From: Tetradesmus obliquus
Taxonomy: Eukaryota; Chlorophyta; Chlorophyceae; Sphaeropleales; Scenedesmaceae
Direction of reading: 5' to 3'
Assembly (NCBI GenBank): GCA_030272155.1
Contig: CP126199.1
Span: forward strand, 1,054,001 to 1,118,000
Length of the DNA: 64,000 nt
The notes beneath the pieces are model-generated. The model did no database searches. It saw only the letters and a list, made by a program, of their open reading frames with translations, and was not told the DNA's origin. A program made the translations under genes and the position numbers. Of the stretch, positions 37,306 through 46,983 are shown one piece after another. Each line of letters opens with the position of its first letter. The first letter of the stretch is position 1.

Positions 37306-37960
37306 CTGCATAAAGACGCCACGATGTCTTTACATTAGCTTGTTGCATGTCATGGTGCCGCAGACTTGAAGTGCTGTAGGGGTTGGGACAGCTGCTGCTT
37401 GTAAGCCAACTCAAAACCCCTGCACACACACTCCCTTGTAATCCCTTGTGCCCCCCGCTAACTGCTAACAGCTCCTCCTGCTGCTGTGCTTGCCGTGGTG
37501 CCTCTGCCTCACCGCCCGGCTGCAGGCAGTGCAGTCACAGCAGCAGCATGGGCGCCTGATGCGAGTGCAGTGCTGCTGGCTCTCAGCGGCAGCAGCCAGC
37601 TGGTGGCGCTGTACCTAGTGGGCCAGCCGCCAAACCTGACTGAGCAGCTGCTGCCAGTGACCCTCCCGGGTGTGTCAGATGCGCAGCAGTGAGTAGCTCG
37701 TGTTGCACTGTATCTTTGATGCAGCGCAAAGTTGCTTGCATTGTCTAGAATGGTGGAGCTGGCAGGACGGATGCTGCCAGCTGTCGGTCTGTAAGGAGTG
37801 TCACATGTGCAAGCAGTGACACCTCGCCAGTCACCGCATTGACGGCACTGAAGGTGGGTGCATGCAGAGCAGCAGTGTGTCACAGAAATCGCTCCCCGCC
37901 AACCTCCGCACGCTCACTGCACGTGTTGCTGGCCTCTTGCTGCTGCTGCTGCTGCTGCCT

Positions 37961-37991
<31 letters not shown>

Positions 37992-38397
37992 CTGCTGCTG
38001 CTGCAGGGACCAGCCGGGTGCCTCCTGCATTGCTGACCTGGCGTGGGACCCCCATGGCAGCCGCCTGGCGGTTGCGCTGCAGCAGCCGCATGCAGCAGCA
38101 GGCACAGTGGCACTGTTCAGCACCACACACAAGCCAGTGGTGGAGTGCAGCCTGATCGCCTTTGTGCAGCCAGGAGCAGCAGCAGCAGCAGCTGCTGCTG
38201 CTGAGGGTGAAGTGGGTAGTGGTGATGCTGCGGACGGCAGCGCAGCAGCAGCAGGCGAGAGCATCAGCAGCAGCAGCAGTGTGCGGCTGCATACGGCCTT
38301 TGCGCCGGTTGCTGGAAACGCAAAGGCTGTGCTCAGCGTAGGCCTTGCGCAAGGCGGCAGTTGGCAGCTGCTGCGAAACATCCCCATGTACTTCTGA
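33333..38397 (+). CDS. AAAS: ALADIN, WD40 nucleoporin
   Basis: Eleven exons join in phase to about 559 aa: 33333-33498, 33619-33653, 33788-33890, 34089-34119, 34434-34490, 34948-35173, 35545-35753, 36032-36204, 37193-37264, 37472-37688, 38007-38397. The WD-type blocks follow plant and animal ALADIN in order: LLAWHCNKQQLAVGH, VGCLAWRP...ALWSLG, SLSWSPDGRLLAGSS...VMVWDV, ITCLQWSPDGGYLF, FFLYETATWT, AAWAPDASAVL, EQLLPVTLP, DLAWDPHGSRLAV, ending LLSVGLAQ-type sequence and PMYF. ALADIN is a scaffold nucleoporin anchored through NDC1. Length is close to human (546). The first three exons are supported only by phase and splice signals; the WD part is firm. Ala/Gln/Ser insertions interrupt two loops. 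Confidence 0.85.
34845..34947 (+). repeat. Upstream echo of the ALADIN exon at 34948
   Basis: CTGTGCAG followed by the exon's first 40 bases (LGLPSFLQPA) appears about 100 bases before the complete exon and then diverges into a GACAACAGCAACAA spacer. Confidence 0.8.
36205..36948 (+). repeat. Three downstream echoes of ALADIN exon 36032-36204
   Basis: Copies of the exon's 3' half (VMVWDVA to GGYLFAG) end at about 36460, 36707 and 36948 with the same GTGGG(C/T) donor (periods 256, 247, 241). Each is also preceded by an AG (near 36349, 36610, 36851), so each could be read as a mini-exon. The last two would be 97 bases and shift the frame. Confidence 0.9.
36952..36982. repeat. Short telomere-like GGTTTAGGG tract
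   Basis: A degenerate TTTAGGG/TTTGGGG run directly follows the last ALADIN echo. It is shorter and less regular than the tract near 23600. Confidence 0.5.
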
Positions 38398-39568
38398 GGC
38401 TGCACAGCACATCAAATTCTGTGTGTGTTTGGCAGTTGCAGGCATAGGTTGTGGCGCTGCTGAAGGCATGCATGCGCTTGAAAGCACACGAGACAGAGTG
38501 GGATCACTGGTCAGGCTGTGTGCTGGGAAATTTTCAGTCGATTGTGCTCAGCTGGCTGTAGTGCTGAAGCAACCACCTTGATCGTATGGTAGGTGTGCTT
38601 GAGAAGCACGGCTGTGCCACGCAGCTGCACCGACCTGCTGGCAGGAGCATGCAATTGGTGGAGGTGATGCCTTGCCGTATTGCAAGCTGGTGTTGACCGT
38701 CCGTCAACGTGGCGATGCTGCGATCGCAATAGTGCCCCATTAAGTCTGCGACTGCGAAACGTAAAGTGAGAATTCTACCAAGCAGTGCCGAGTGCTCCGA
38801 AATGCATGTGACTGTCATTGACAAGGTGTCACTCGCCCGCCACGACAGTCGCAAGAGCTTCAAGGCAGAGCAAGCGGCCTGCTAGCTTCCAGTACTAGTT
38901 TTATTAGCGAACAATTTTGCCACCACGTCAGACACGACACAGAGCCGACTGGTTTCTGCAGTCTGCCGTAGCGGAGCTTACAAGGAGCTTCGCCCGCTTC
39001 CTTTACCCGTTTATATACGGGTAGTGATCAGGTGAGATACTTCAAGATGCACCGCGGCAACATACCAGGCCGACTGCACTAGCAGCTACAGCAGCAGCTG
39101 TCAGCCCTGCCACTATGCAGCAGCAGTTCTGCACGTCAGGCACGAGGATACATGCGCACTTTAACAGCGGTTTGCTTGGTTGAAGTTGAACGACGCTGTA
39201 GCAGCAGCTGCAGGGCGAAGAGCAAAGTGGACTTGCAAGCAGTGGTGGCAGCAGCAGCTGTCAGCAGCAGCATGCTGCGCAGTGCCGCCAGCGCTAAACA
39301 CAGCAGCTTTGCAGAGCGCCTTCTGCTTCTCCTGCAAGAAGTTGCATGAGCAGCAGCACCACGCCTGCAACAGCATCACTTTCCTTGCCTCTCAGCACCC
39401 TTCCATCACAGTCACCTGCATACTGCAGCCAGCCCTTCTGCCCTAAATGCAACACCCCACCTGCCACTTGCCACTGACCTGTCAACCTTTTTTCAAACCC
39501 TTTTTGTCACCCTTCTTCAAACCCCGCAGCCAGTGAGGCCCCTCGCTGCCGCTCCCGAGCCAGCAAAC
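38398..39568. other. Intergenic region between ALADIN and SNU13
   Basis: No gene is visible. A small perfect stem (TACCCGT, loop of six, ACGGGTA) lies at 39004-39023, and CAG-rich sequence at about 39085-39320. The last part is the presumed promoter and leader of SNU13. Confidence 0.5.
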
Positions 39569-40260
39569 ATGGCCGAGGCTGTGAACCCAAAGGCCTACCC
39601 CCTGGCCGATGCCACGCTGACCAACACGATCATGGACATCGTGCAGCAGGCTGCTAACTACAAGCAGCTCAAGAAGGGAGCCAACGAGGCCACCAAGACC
39701 CTGAACCGCGGCATCAGCGAGTTTGTGGTCATGGCGGCAGACACGGAGCCGATCGAGATCCTGCTGCACCTGCCGCTGCTGGCAGAGGACAAGAACGTGC
39801 CCTACGTGTTTGTGAGTAGCCTGCCCTTGAGCCTGCCGCTTGTTTGTCGACAGGGAGTTTGCGGAGTTTATGACTGCTGCTGCTGTCTGCCTTGGTGAAC
39901 CGTTGCTGGATTTTTCAGCGGTGTGACATGCTCGACAGCGCTTTGCAGCAGAATTGCGGAAACCTGTGTGTAACAAATAGTCGTTGCACCTGCATTTCAC
40001 GCCAGACACCTAGCAATGCTGATGTTCCTCAGCCGGCAAACAGGCCATCAACAAGATAGTGCTTTCTATCATCAAATCCTGACGTATGTCTGCTGCTGCT
40101 GCTCCTGCTGCTGCTGCAGGTGCCTTCTAAGGCTGCGCTGGGCCGCGCCTGCGGTGTGTCCCGCCCCGTGATCGCTGCGTCAGTGACAACAAACGAGGGC
40201 AGCCAGCTCAAGAGCCAGATCCAGAGCCTCAAGGATGCCATTGAGAAGCTGCTGATCTGA
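39569..40260 (+). CDS. SNU13: SNU13/NHP2L1 (15.5K), L7Ae-family kink-turn protein
   Basis: Two exons, 39569-39811 and 40120-40260, give 127 aa, the family's length. Typical blocks are [73 protein letters not shown] and [13 protein letters not shown]13 binds the kink-turn of U4 snRNA in the U4/U6.U5 tri-snRNP and of box C/D snoRNAs. The GANEATK RNA-contact segment is intact. The intron falls after PYVF and ends in a CTG run plus CAG. Confidence 0.97.
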
Positions 40261-40600
40261 TTTGATTCTGATCAGTAATCTATGGAATCTTTGTTACTGT
40301 CGGGATTTAGGTTGCAGTTGGGATCTGAACTGACGGTATCCTTGCATGCGCACAAGCAGCATTGCAGCTAGCGGCGGCGGCAGCCAAGCATTTGCATCTT
40401 CAACCGTCAGGCCTTGTTGCATAGCATCCTTGCAGGGCATTTGGCGGGAGGAAGGTGGCTGTGCTGCATGTACATACGGGTGGGCCCTGCTGCTGCTGCT
40501 GCTGCTGCTGGTGGTGTGCAAAGCACATTACATCATGCTGTGGTGAGTCAGCATTGCTGCTGACCATTCTCGGCGCCTAGTGGTGTTGCCATAGCTTTTT

Positions 40601-40605
40601 TGTAA
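40601..40605 (+). terminator. Candidate TGTAA poly(A) signal of SNU13
   Basis: TGTAA after a T run (CTTTTTTGTAACC), about 340 bases beyond the SNU13 stop. Confidence 0.5.
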
Positions 40606-40750
40606 CCTAATTTGGTCGTCTTAATTGCTATCTGCAAGCAGAACAGACTGCGTCGTTGTGAGAGGGCAACACGTTCTGCCATGCTGCATTGTGCTACTGC
40701 AATGTGTGTTGCCTGCAGTTCTTTCTACTTCTACCAGTGGCATGGTGATT

Positions 40751-41052
40751 TTCACACCTACACGTTACACCTTACATTTTGCCTGTACTGACGCACTCAT
40801 GAACTAGGAGTTACTGTTATATAATCAGGAACTAACACATGCCTATACTGTCAGGGGAAGAGTAGGTGCTCATACACCAAGGAGGTATCCTCAATGCATA
40901 TTTCACACCTACACGTTACACCTTACATTTTGCCTGTACTGACGCACTCATGAACTAGAAGTTACTGTTATATAATAAGGAACTCACACATGCCTATACT
41001 GTCAGGGGAAGAGTAGGTGCTCACACACCAAGGAGGTATCCTCAATGCATAT
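40751..41052. repeat. Two-copy tandem repeat, 151-base unit
   Basis: Units 40751-40901 and 40902-41052 are almost identical, differing at a handful of bases. They contain TTATATAAT and GGGGAAGAGTAGGTGCTCA. Unlike the exon echoes elsewhere, the unit is not related to any exon in the window. Confidence 0.9.
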
Positions 41053-41360
41053 TACACATCCCATACGATCACTCGCACGTGACGATGGGGAGCGCTGAGC
41101 GCCCGTCGTCTGATAAAGGACGACAAAATTTACAACAGGCCATACATGGTCACTAAGACAGTCAACTTTGAATGACAGTAGTACGAAACGGTAAAGCAGG
41201 CATACACACTCCCCCATTACATGCAATTAACACTACTGCCACTCCTGCTTCTTGCGAGGAAAACTTCAACTTCAATCTGAGCTACGGTGTCAACCAAGTG
41301 GAGTCACTGACAAGGTGTCACTACCCAGGCTACCAAGGACTACAAGAGGATCGAAGACTG

Positions 41361-41410
41361 TCAGTGCCGTTGCCCCCGAAGGGCATCGTGGCTCTTCGGG
41401 ACGGCGCTGA
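41361..41410. other. Long imperfect hairpin
   Basis: TCAGTGCCGT pairs with ACGGCGCTGA (one T/G position) and, inside it, CCCGAAG pairs with CTTCGGG around a 12-base loop, with a 4-base bulge (TGCC) on the left side. It could be an RNA structure or the end of a small inverted-repeat element; I recognise no RNA family. Confidence 0.55.
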
Positions 41411-42046
41411 CCAGGTGTTGTTATGATTGCAGGTAATACTAGACGACATAGGAGCAGGAGCAGGAGCTGCACATGCTAATCTGAGGTTCAGCAGCCATGG
41501 TGGCCTTTCGGGGGACCACTTCTTGCCATGTGAGTGCGCATTATGTTGCATGATGCTTATGCTTGTAATGAATGCAATTCGGCAACTTTCTTTATATGTG
41601 ATGCATGGGATGCAGCAGTGCAAAGCATGTCTGATTCAACGGTCAAAAGCACAGCAGCCAGCATGTGCGGGCTGTCGACACCCTTCTGAATGACGATGGT
41701 GAAGCAGTCGCATTGCTATTGGTGGGGTTAGACTGTCGAGCCCGCGAGTTTCGCAGGCGTGGACAAGTGTCCACCTGACAGGCTGGCCACCCATCACAGT
41801 GGCGACAAACCTCTTGCTGCACACAGGACGGTGCTTGCTTGAAAACTCTGCGTCACATCCTCGTATTACTGGAAACAGTTCTAGACAACGATAGCCCCTG
41901 GCATGCTCGCCAGATGACATTTCGTTAGTTTGTTCGCGGTGTGTCGTACCTGATCCCTCGAGAGCGCACAGCTCAACAGTTAGGCAGTCGCGTTCGACTA
42001 AGTGGTGTTGCATGGCTTCATTACAAGCAGCTGTGCTGCACTCACC

Positions 42047-42896
42047 ATGGTGAAGGGCCATCCGCCCCCCGCGAAAATGCGTAGGGACGTGCTGATCACC
42101 ACTGTGCTTGTTTCAGCGGGTTTCTGTGCCATTTTGTATGTCCAATACATGCTGTATGGGCAGTGCGCGGAGCCACTGGGGATCTCAACAGTAGAGCAGC
42201 TGCAGGAATACCTTCTTCGCTTTTCCTCTGTGCTGGATGGCGCTTCGCCAGAAGCAGCGGCCGCAAAGAGCGCCCATCAAGCATTAGCACATACTTTACG
42301 GAATGCCACGCTGCTACCTTCCAAAGAAGCAGAGATTGCTAGGCTGACTGACAAGCTGACTGGGGTCCACCAGAAGTTCCTTGAAGCTGAAAGTAAGGCA
42401 AAGACAGCCGATGGACAGAAGGTGCAGCTAGAATCTCTCACGAACCATGTCAAGGCGCTGGAAAAGGAAAAGGCAGAGCTGCAGGAGGCAAAGCAGCAGA
42501 AGGAGCAGCTAGAAAAGGAGAAGGCAGAGCTGCTGCAGAAGCAGCAGCAGCTAGAAAAGGACAAGCAGGAGTTAGAGCAGAAGGTGCAGCAAGCTGGCGG
42601 CAGCAGCAGCAGCAGCGGTAACGGGACAGCCAGTGAAGCAGAGCTGAACGCAGCAAAGATGCGGGCGCTTGCTGTGGCTGGCGACATGTGCTACACCACG
42701 CAGGACTATGAGTTTTGGTGGGTCTGACTTGGAGCTGATCCGATGAGTTATCTCCTGTGTCATGCGGTTTGTGCTGATCCGCAGGGCCTGACATTCGTGT
42801 GTCAGCAACAGCAAGGCATTTGATTATGTGCAGTAGTGCTGGCTGGCGTGCTGCGCGTGGCTTGGGGTATGGTGCAATCAGCAGATGTTGATCTTG

Positions 42897-42929
<33 letters not shown>

Positions 42930-44033
42930 AGGTCGGACCCCATCCTCGTGTGGGGCTATGAGCACAGGGCAGTGGACGCTGCAGAGTGCTGCGCATCCTG
43001 CCATGCACAGAGGTATGTGTTTTGGTACAACACAGTGCCAGTTGCTGTGAAGATGAACAGCAACACTGATTGCGCTGGAAGCGAAGGCCTGTGTACAACC
43101 CTTTCGTGCGCAACTGGCACAGCTCCTGGTAGCGCAGCAGCTCTGCAGCAGCGGCACACCACGGTCCTTGCTGCTGCTAGCACTGCTGCTGGAAACAGGA
43201 CGTATGCAAGGCTGCTCCTGCAGCACAGGCTGTGGCTGCAAGCCATTTGCATGTGCAGCACCAAGCCCACCACGCACTCTTGCCGCTGCTGCTGCTGCTG
43301 CTGCTGCTGCTGCGGCTGCTGCTGCTGCCACCGCAGGCGCCTGCTCGAGCGTGGCGGTACATCCGAGGGCCGCAACGGCAGCGCCTGCAACACCTGGGCC
43401 TTTTGCGGGGACCGGGCCAAGTGCAAGGAGCGCTTTGGCGAGTGCTGGCTGAAGCGCAACAAGCAGCTGAACGAGACGCGGCCGCCGGAGCTGCCGAAAG
43501 GCGCGTCCAAGTCTGAGGGGTGGATTTCGGGGGCGGTGTATGACAACGACACACATGTGAGTGTGGCGCAGCGCGGTGGCTGAGGCAGCTGAGGTATTCT
43601 GATGCAGCTGCTGGCAGCATTGTTGCTGTTGGTGGGGTGGCTACTGGCAGGGCAGTGTGCCAGGTGGTGTTGCTGGAGTACATTACCAGCGCAGGTATGC
43701 CCTGCTGGTGCTGCTGTACATGCGGCGCAGCAGAGCACCAGCCATGCAGCTGCCCCGGAAAGCGGCTTCATTCGCATCATGGCGGCATGACCACCTCCCT
43801 CTAGTTTACAGCCTCTGCAGCTGCGCTGTTCTGTGTCGCCCTGCCGCTGCACTGCTGCTGCCTGCCAAAGGCGCAGCACACAGCAGTTATGGTCACAAAC
43901 AGGCGCCCCTCACTGGCCCTGACCCGTCCCTTCTGCTGCTGCTGCTGCCACACAATTGCTGCTGCCGCAGCTGCAGCAGTTTGCCGACCACGAGCTCATC
44001 TTCCACACGCAGCACCTCCCTGACCCGCCCCTT

Positions 44034-44069
<36 letters not shown>

Positions 44070-45282
44070 CATCGCTGCTGCTGCTGCACCCCTGCTGCCG
44101 CAGCTGCAGCAGTTCTCCGGCCACGAGCTCGTTTTCCACACAAAGCACGGCGACATCGCCATGGCCCTCCTCCCAGACCTGGCCCCAAACTCAGTTGCCG
44201 AGCTGCGCCGCGCAGCACTCATGCTGGCGCCTTACAATGGCTACTGCCAGAACTGCCGCATCTATAGGCCAGAAAAGAACTTCCTGGTGCAAGGTGTTAT
44301 TGAGGCGCCCGGAGTGTATCCCGCAGTGCCGCGGCACCCCAGCCCGCCGCAGAAGATGGTCATGGAGAAGGGGCTGGTGTGCTGGGCGGGCGGCAGCGGC
44401 GGGCCACACTGGTGCGTGTTGTTTTGGTGTTACGTGTGTTACTTTTGTGTAGAATTTGTCATGATCGTGATGTAGGGTGCTGTCGGACGCAGAAGATGGT
44501 CATGGAGAAGGGGCTGGTGTGCGGGGCGGGCGGCAGCGGCGGGCCACACTGGTGCGTGTTATTTTGGTGTTACTTGTGTTATTTTTGTGTGTTATAGCCG
44601 TGATCATGATGTTGAGTGCTGTTGGACTCAGAAGATGGTCATGGAAAAAGGACTGGTGTGCTGGGCGGGCGGCAGCGGCGGGCCACACTGGTGAGCGACA
44701 CGTTATTTTTATTTGTGTTGCACATGTCATGGACCTGCTGTTGCGTGCTGTTGGCCGCAGTATAATTAGGTTGCTTAGACGTTCCTGCTGCTGCTGCTGC
44801 TGCCGCTGCTGCACTGCAGGTTTGTCAACATGATCGACCAGTCCGGCTTCAAGGACGACCACTTGTGCTTTGCCAAGGCCAGCAACGCCTCCATGGCAGT
44901 GTTTGACAAGATCCTTGAGCTGCCCATGAAGAACAAGACCAAGCCCAGCGACATGAATGGTGCGGCGCTGCATGATCTGGTGCACGTCATAGTCTGTATG
45001 TAATTGCAATGATAAGACCGTGCTGCTTGTTGTCTCTCAGAACAGCCAACCTTGATACTGGCAATAGCTGATAGCTGCAATGGACATTGCGTGCATGCGG
45101 TGTAGACATCCGTCGGGTTGAAGGTTGCAGCCTGTTATGCTGGTAGCTGCTGCTAACGATGTAAGCAAACCCCATGGTTGCCATTGAGCTGCATTGCTGT
45201 TCTGCCCTGCTTGCGGCTGCATGCTGCAGGCCTTCTTGAGCCCATCTTCTACAACATGACGCTGCGCAAGCCGCAGCGGTAG
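42047..45282 (+). CDS. Membrane-anchored coiled-coil, Cys-rich and cyclophilin-like protein
   Basis: Six exons, 42047-42717, 42932-43012, 43337-43556, 44104-44411, 44820-44959 and 45230-45282, join in phase to about 490 aa. A short basic N-terminus is followed by one membrane segment (about 13-36), giving type II topology. Then come a Lys/Glu/Gln coiled coil (about 105-190) and a Cys-rich PAN/apple-like block (about 205-300) with DPILVWGYEH, ECCASC, CNTWAFCGD and GECWLK. A cyclophilin-like domain (about 325-490) follows: VFHTKHGDIAMALLPDLAP, CRIYRPEKNFLVQG (aligned with the FHRVI...QGG region), GPHWFVN (aligned with GSQFF) and VFDKILELP. The Arg of the active-site strand is kept, but several canonical catalytic positions differ, so isomerase activity is uncertain. 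A lumenal Golgi/ER location is inferred from topology. The ATG sits in ACCATGG. Confidence 0.85.
43971..44103 (+). repeat. Upstream echo of the cyclophilin-domain exon at 44104
   Basis: GCCGCAG plus LQQF.(D/G)HEL.FHT coding sequence begins at 43971, 133 bases before the true exon, then runs into a CTG tract ending in the real acceptor. Confidence 0.85.
44412..44690 (+). repeat. Two downstream echoes of the exon ending at 44411
   Basis: About 63-base copies (KMVMEKGLVC.AGGSGGPH) with donors end at about 44551 and 44690, periods 140 and 139. Frame and donor are intact. Confidence 0.88.
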
Positions 45283-45825
45283 CACCGCGCCAGGCATAAT
45301 TCAATGTGCGAAGTTGTCACCAGCTCAGATGTACGCAGAGGAACACAATTGATGCAGGCGTGCCATGACAGCAGCCATTTATCACAGCCGCAGCTGCAGC
45401 GGTCCGTGCCTGATGCTGGCGTGTGTATGTGGTCACTAGCAGACGTAAGCTTCCATCTTCAAGCGTGATAGGCAAGCTACACACTTGGAAGTGCAGGCTT
45501 CCTTGTTAGTATGGGACTTGCTGCCCTTACGGTGTTCGTGCTTTGTGAGACGTTTTGTGTGTTGCCATCAAACCTATCCCCCATGGGCTGGCCAGCAGCA
45601 GTACAGGGCTGTTCACACGTGTGCCTGTGCACAGGCTGCAGGCTGCTGCAAGGGTGTTGCTTGTGTGCAGTAATGTACATGTACAGCACTAGCGTCGTAT
45701 AATGTGCACGGTTCATTTGTCAAGTTGTACAGGGTTTCTGAGGAATTTGTAGTGCATTTGTATTCCATCAGCAGCCTGTGCAAAAGCAGCTGATGGCCGT
45801 CTGCTGCAACAGACAGTAGCACAAG

Positions 45826-45830
45826 TGTAA
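45826..45830 (+). terminator. Candidate TGTAA poly(A) signal of the cyclophilin-like gene
   Basis: TGTAA about 545 bases after the stop, in the gap shared with the convergent F-box gene. Confidence 0.35.
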
Positions 45831-46048
45831 CACTTGTCTCACGTTAAGACAATCCTTTTACTGGTGTCTGATTGACACAGCGTTCAGACAGAAAACTACA
45901 CTTCAGAAACAAAAAGGCACAATGTGTTGTGAGGCATGATGCGGATGATCCGCACCTGGATGCATCCTCAGCAAGAATTGACATGCACCACAGCCACAGG
46001 CCCTGCGGCACCCCAGCCGGCTACGCGCTGAACCATGCAACATGCCTA

Positions 46049-46053
46049 TTACA
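46049..46053 (-). terminator. Candidate TGTAA poly(A) signal of the F-box gene
   Basis: TTACA on the plus strand (TGTAA on the minus strand) lies about 80 bases beyond the stop at 46133. Confidence 0.45.
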
Positions 46054-46132
46054 TGCCCCAGGCACCACTAGAGCAGGCCCGCATGCAGCACCGCACATAC
46101 AACCACGGACGCAGCATCAGCACAGCTCAGCT

Positions 46133-46278
46133 TCAAGGATCTATGTGGATGAAGCGGCCATCCGTCTCTAATGCAACTGCTGCAGCTGCTGCTGCAGCTG
46201 CTGCTGCAGCTGCTGCTGCAGCTGTGCCGCCCTGCTGCTGCTCCGCCTGCTGCTGCTGCACTTCCTCTTGCTGTCCTC

Positions 46279-46316
<38 letters not shown>

Positions 46317-46948
46317 ACGCAACCGCCGTCAACGCCACCTGCTGCAGCATCTGCTGCTGCTGCTGCTGCCGGCAGCAGCGGACTGCTCAGCACCCGTTCA
46401 AGGTCCGTAGCAATCACCAGCTGGTTTGGCGTAGTCAGCATCACTGTCAGCCTCCCCTCTGTGTCTTCTACCAGCTGCTGCCACGCATCCCTCTCCTGAT
46501 CTGACACAGCAAGCATAACCGTGTTGCTGGATGACACACCAACCTGACCAGCACCACCAGCAACAGCCACAGTAGCGCGCCCGAGCGCCATCGCCCCTTC
46601 CCCAAATGCCTCAGGACCCCTGCCGCTGCTGCCGCTGCCGCTGCTGCTGCCAGCTCCCACTGCTGCTGCAGCTAAGCCCATGTTGCTCGTCTTGTTCGGG
46701 CTCACTGACAGCTTACACACCTCCCCACCACCGGCACCGTCACCTGCACTATTTACAACATGCTGTGCCGCATGTTTCCTTGGCATCATCAGGCTGCGCG
46801 GCAGCTGCCAGGCGTGGATGCAGCAGCTGGGTGTGGGGCGCGTGATGCCGGAGCGCAGCGTGGCTACCAGCAGCATGCCCTGGCTCAGGGAGATGAGAGG
46901 CGTGCCTTGCATGGTGTAGGTGGGGTAGTCCGTCCACAGCCTGTGAAA

Positions 46949-46983
<35 letters not shown>

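Larger units (their letters stand above)
40261..42046. other. Intergenic region between SNU13 and the cyclophilin-like gene
   Basis: It holds the SNU13 3' UTR, a two-copy 151-base tandem repeat and a long hairpin, both listed separately. No protein or RNA gene was recognised. Confidence 0.5.
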
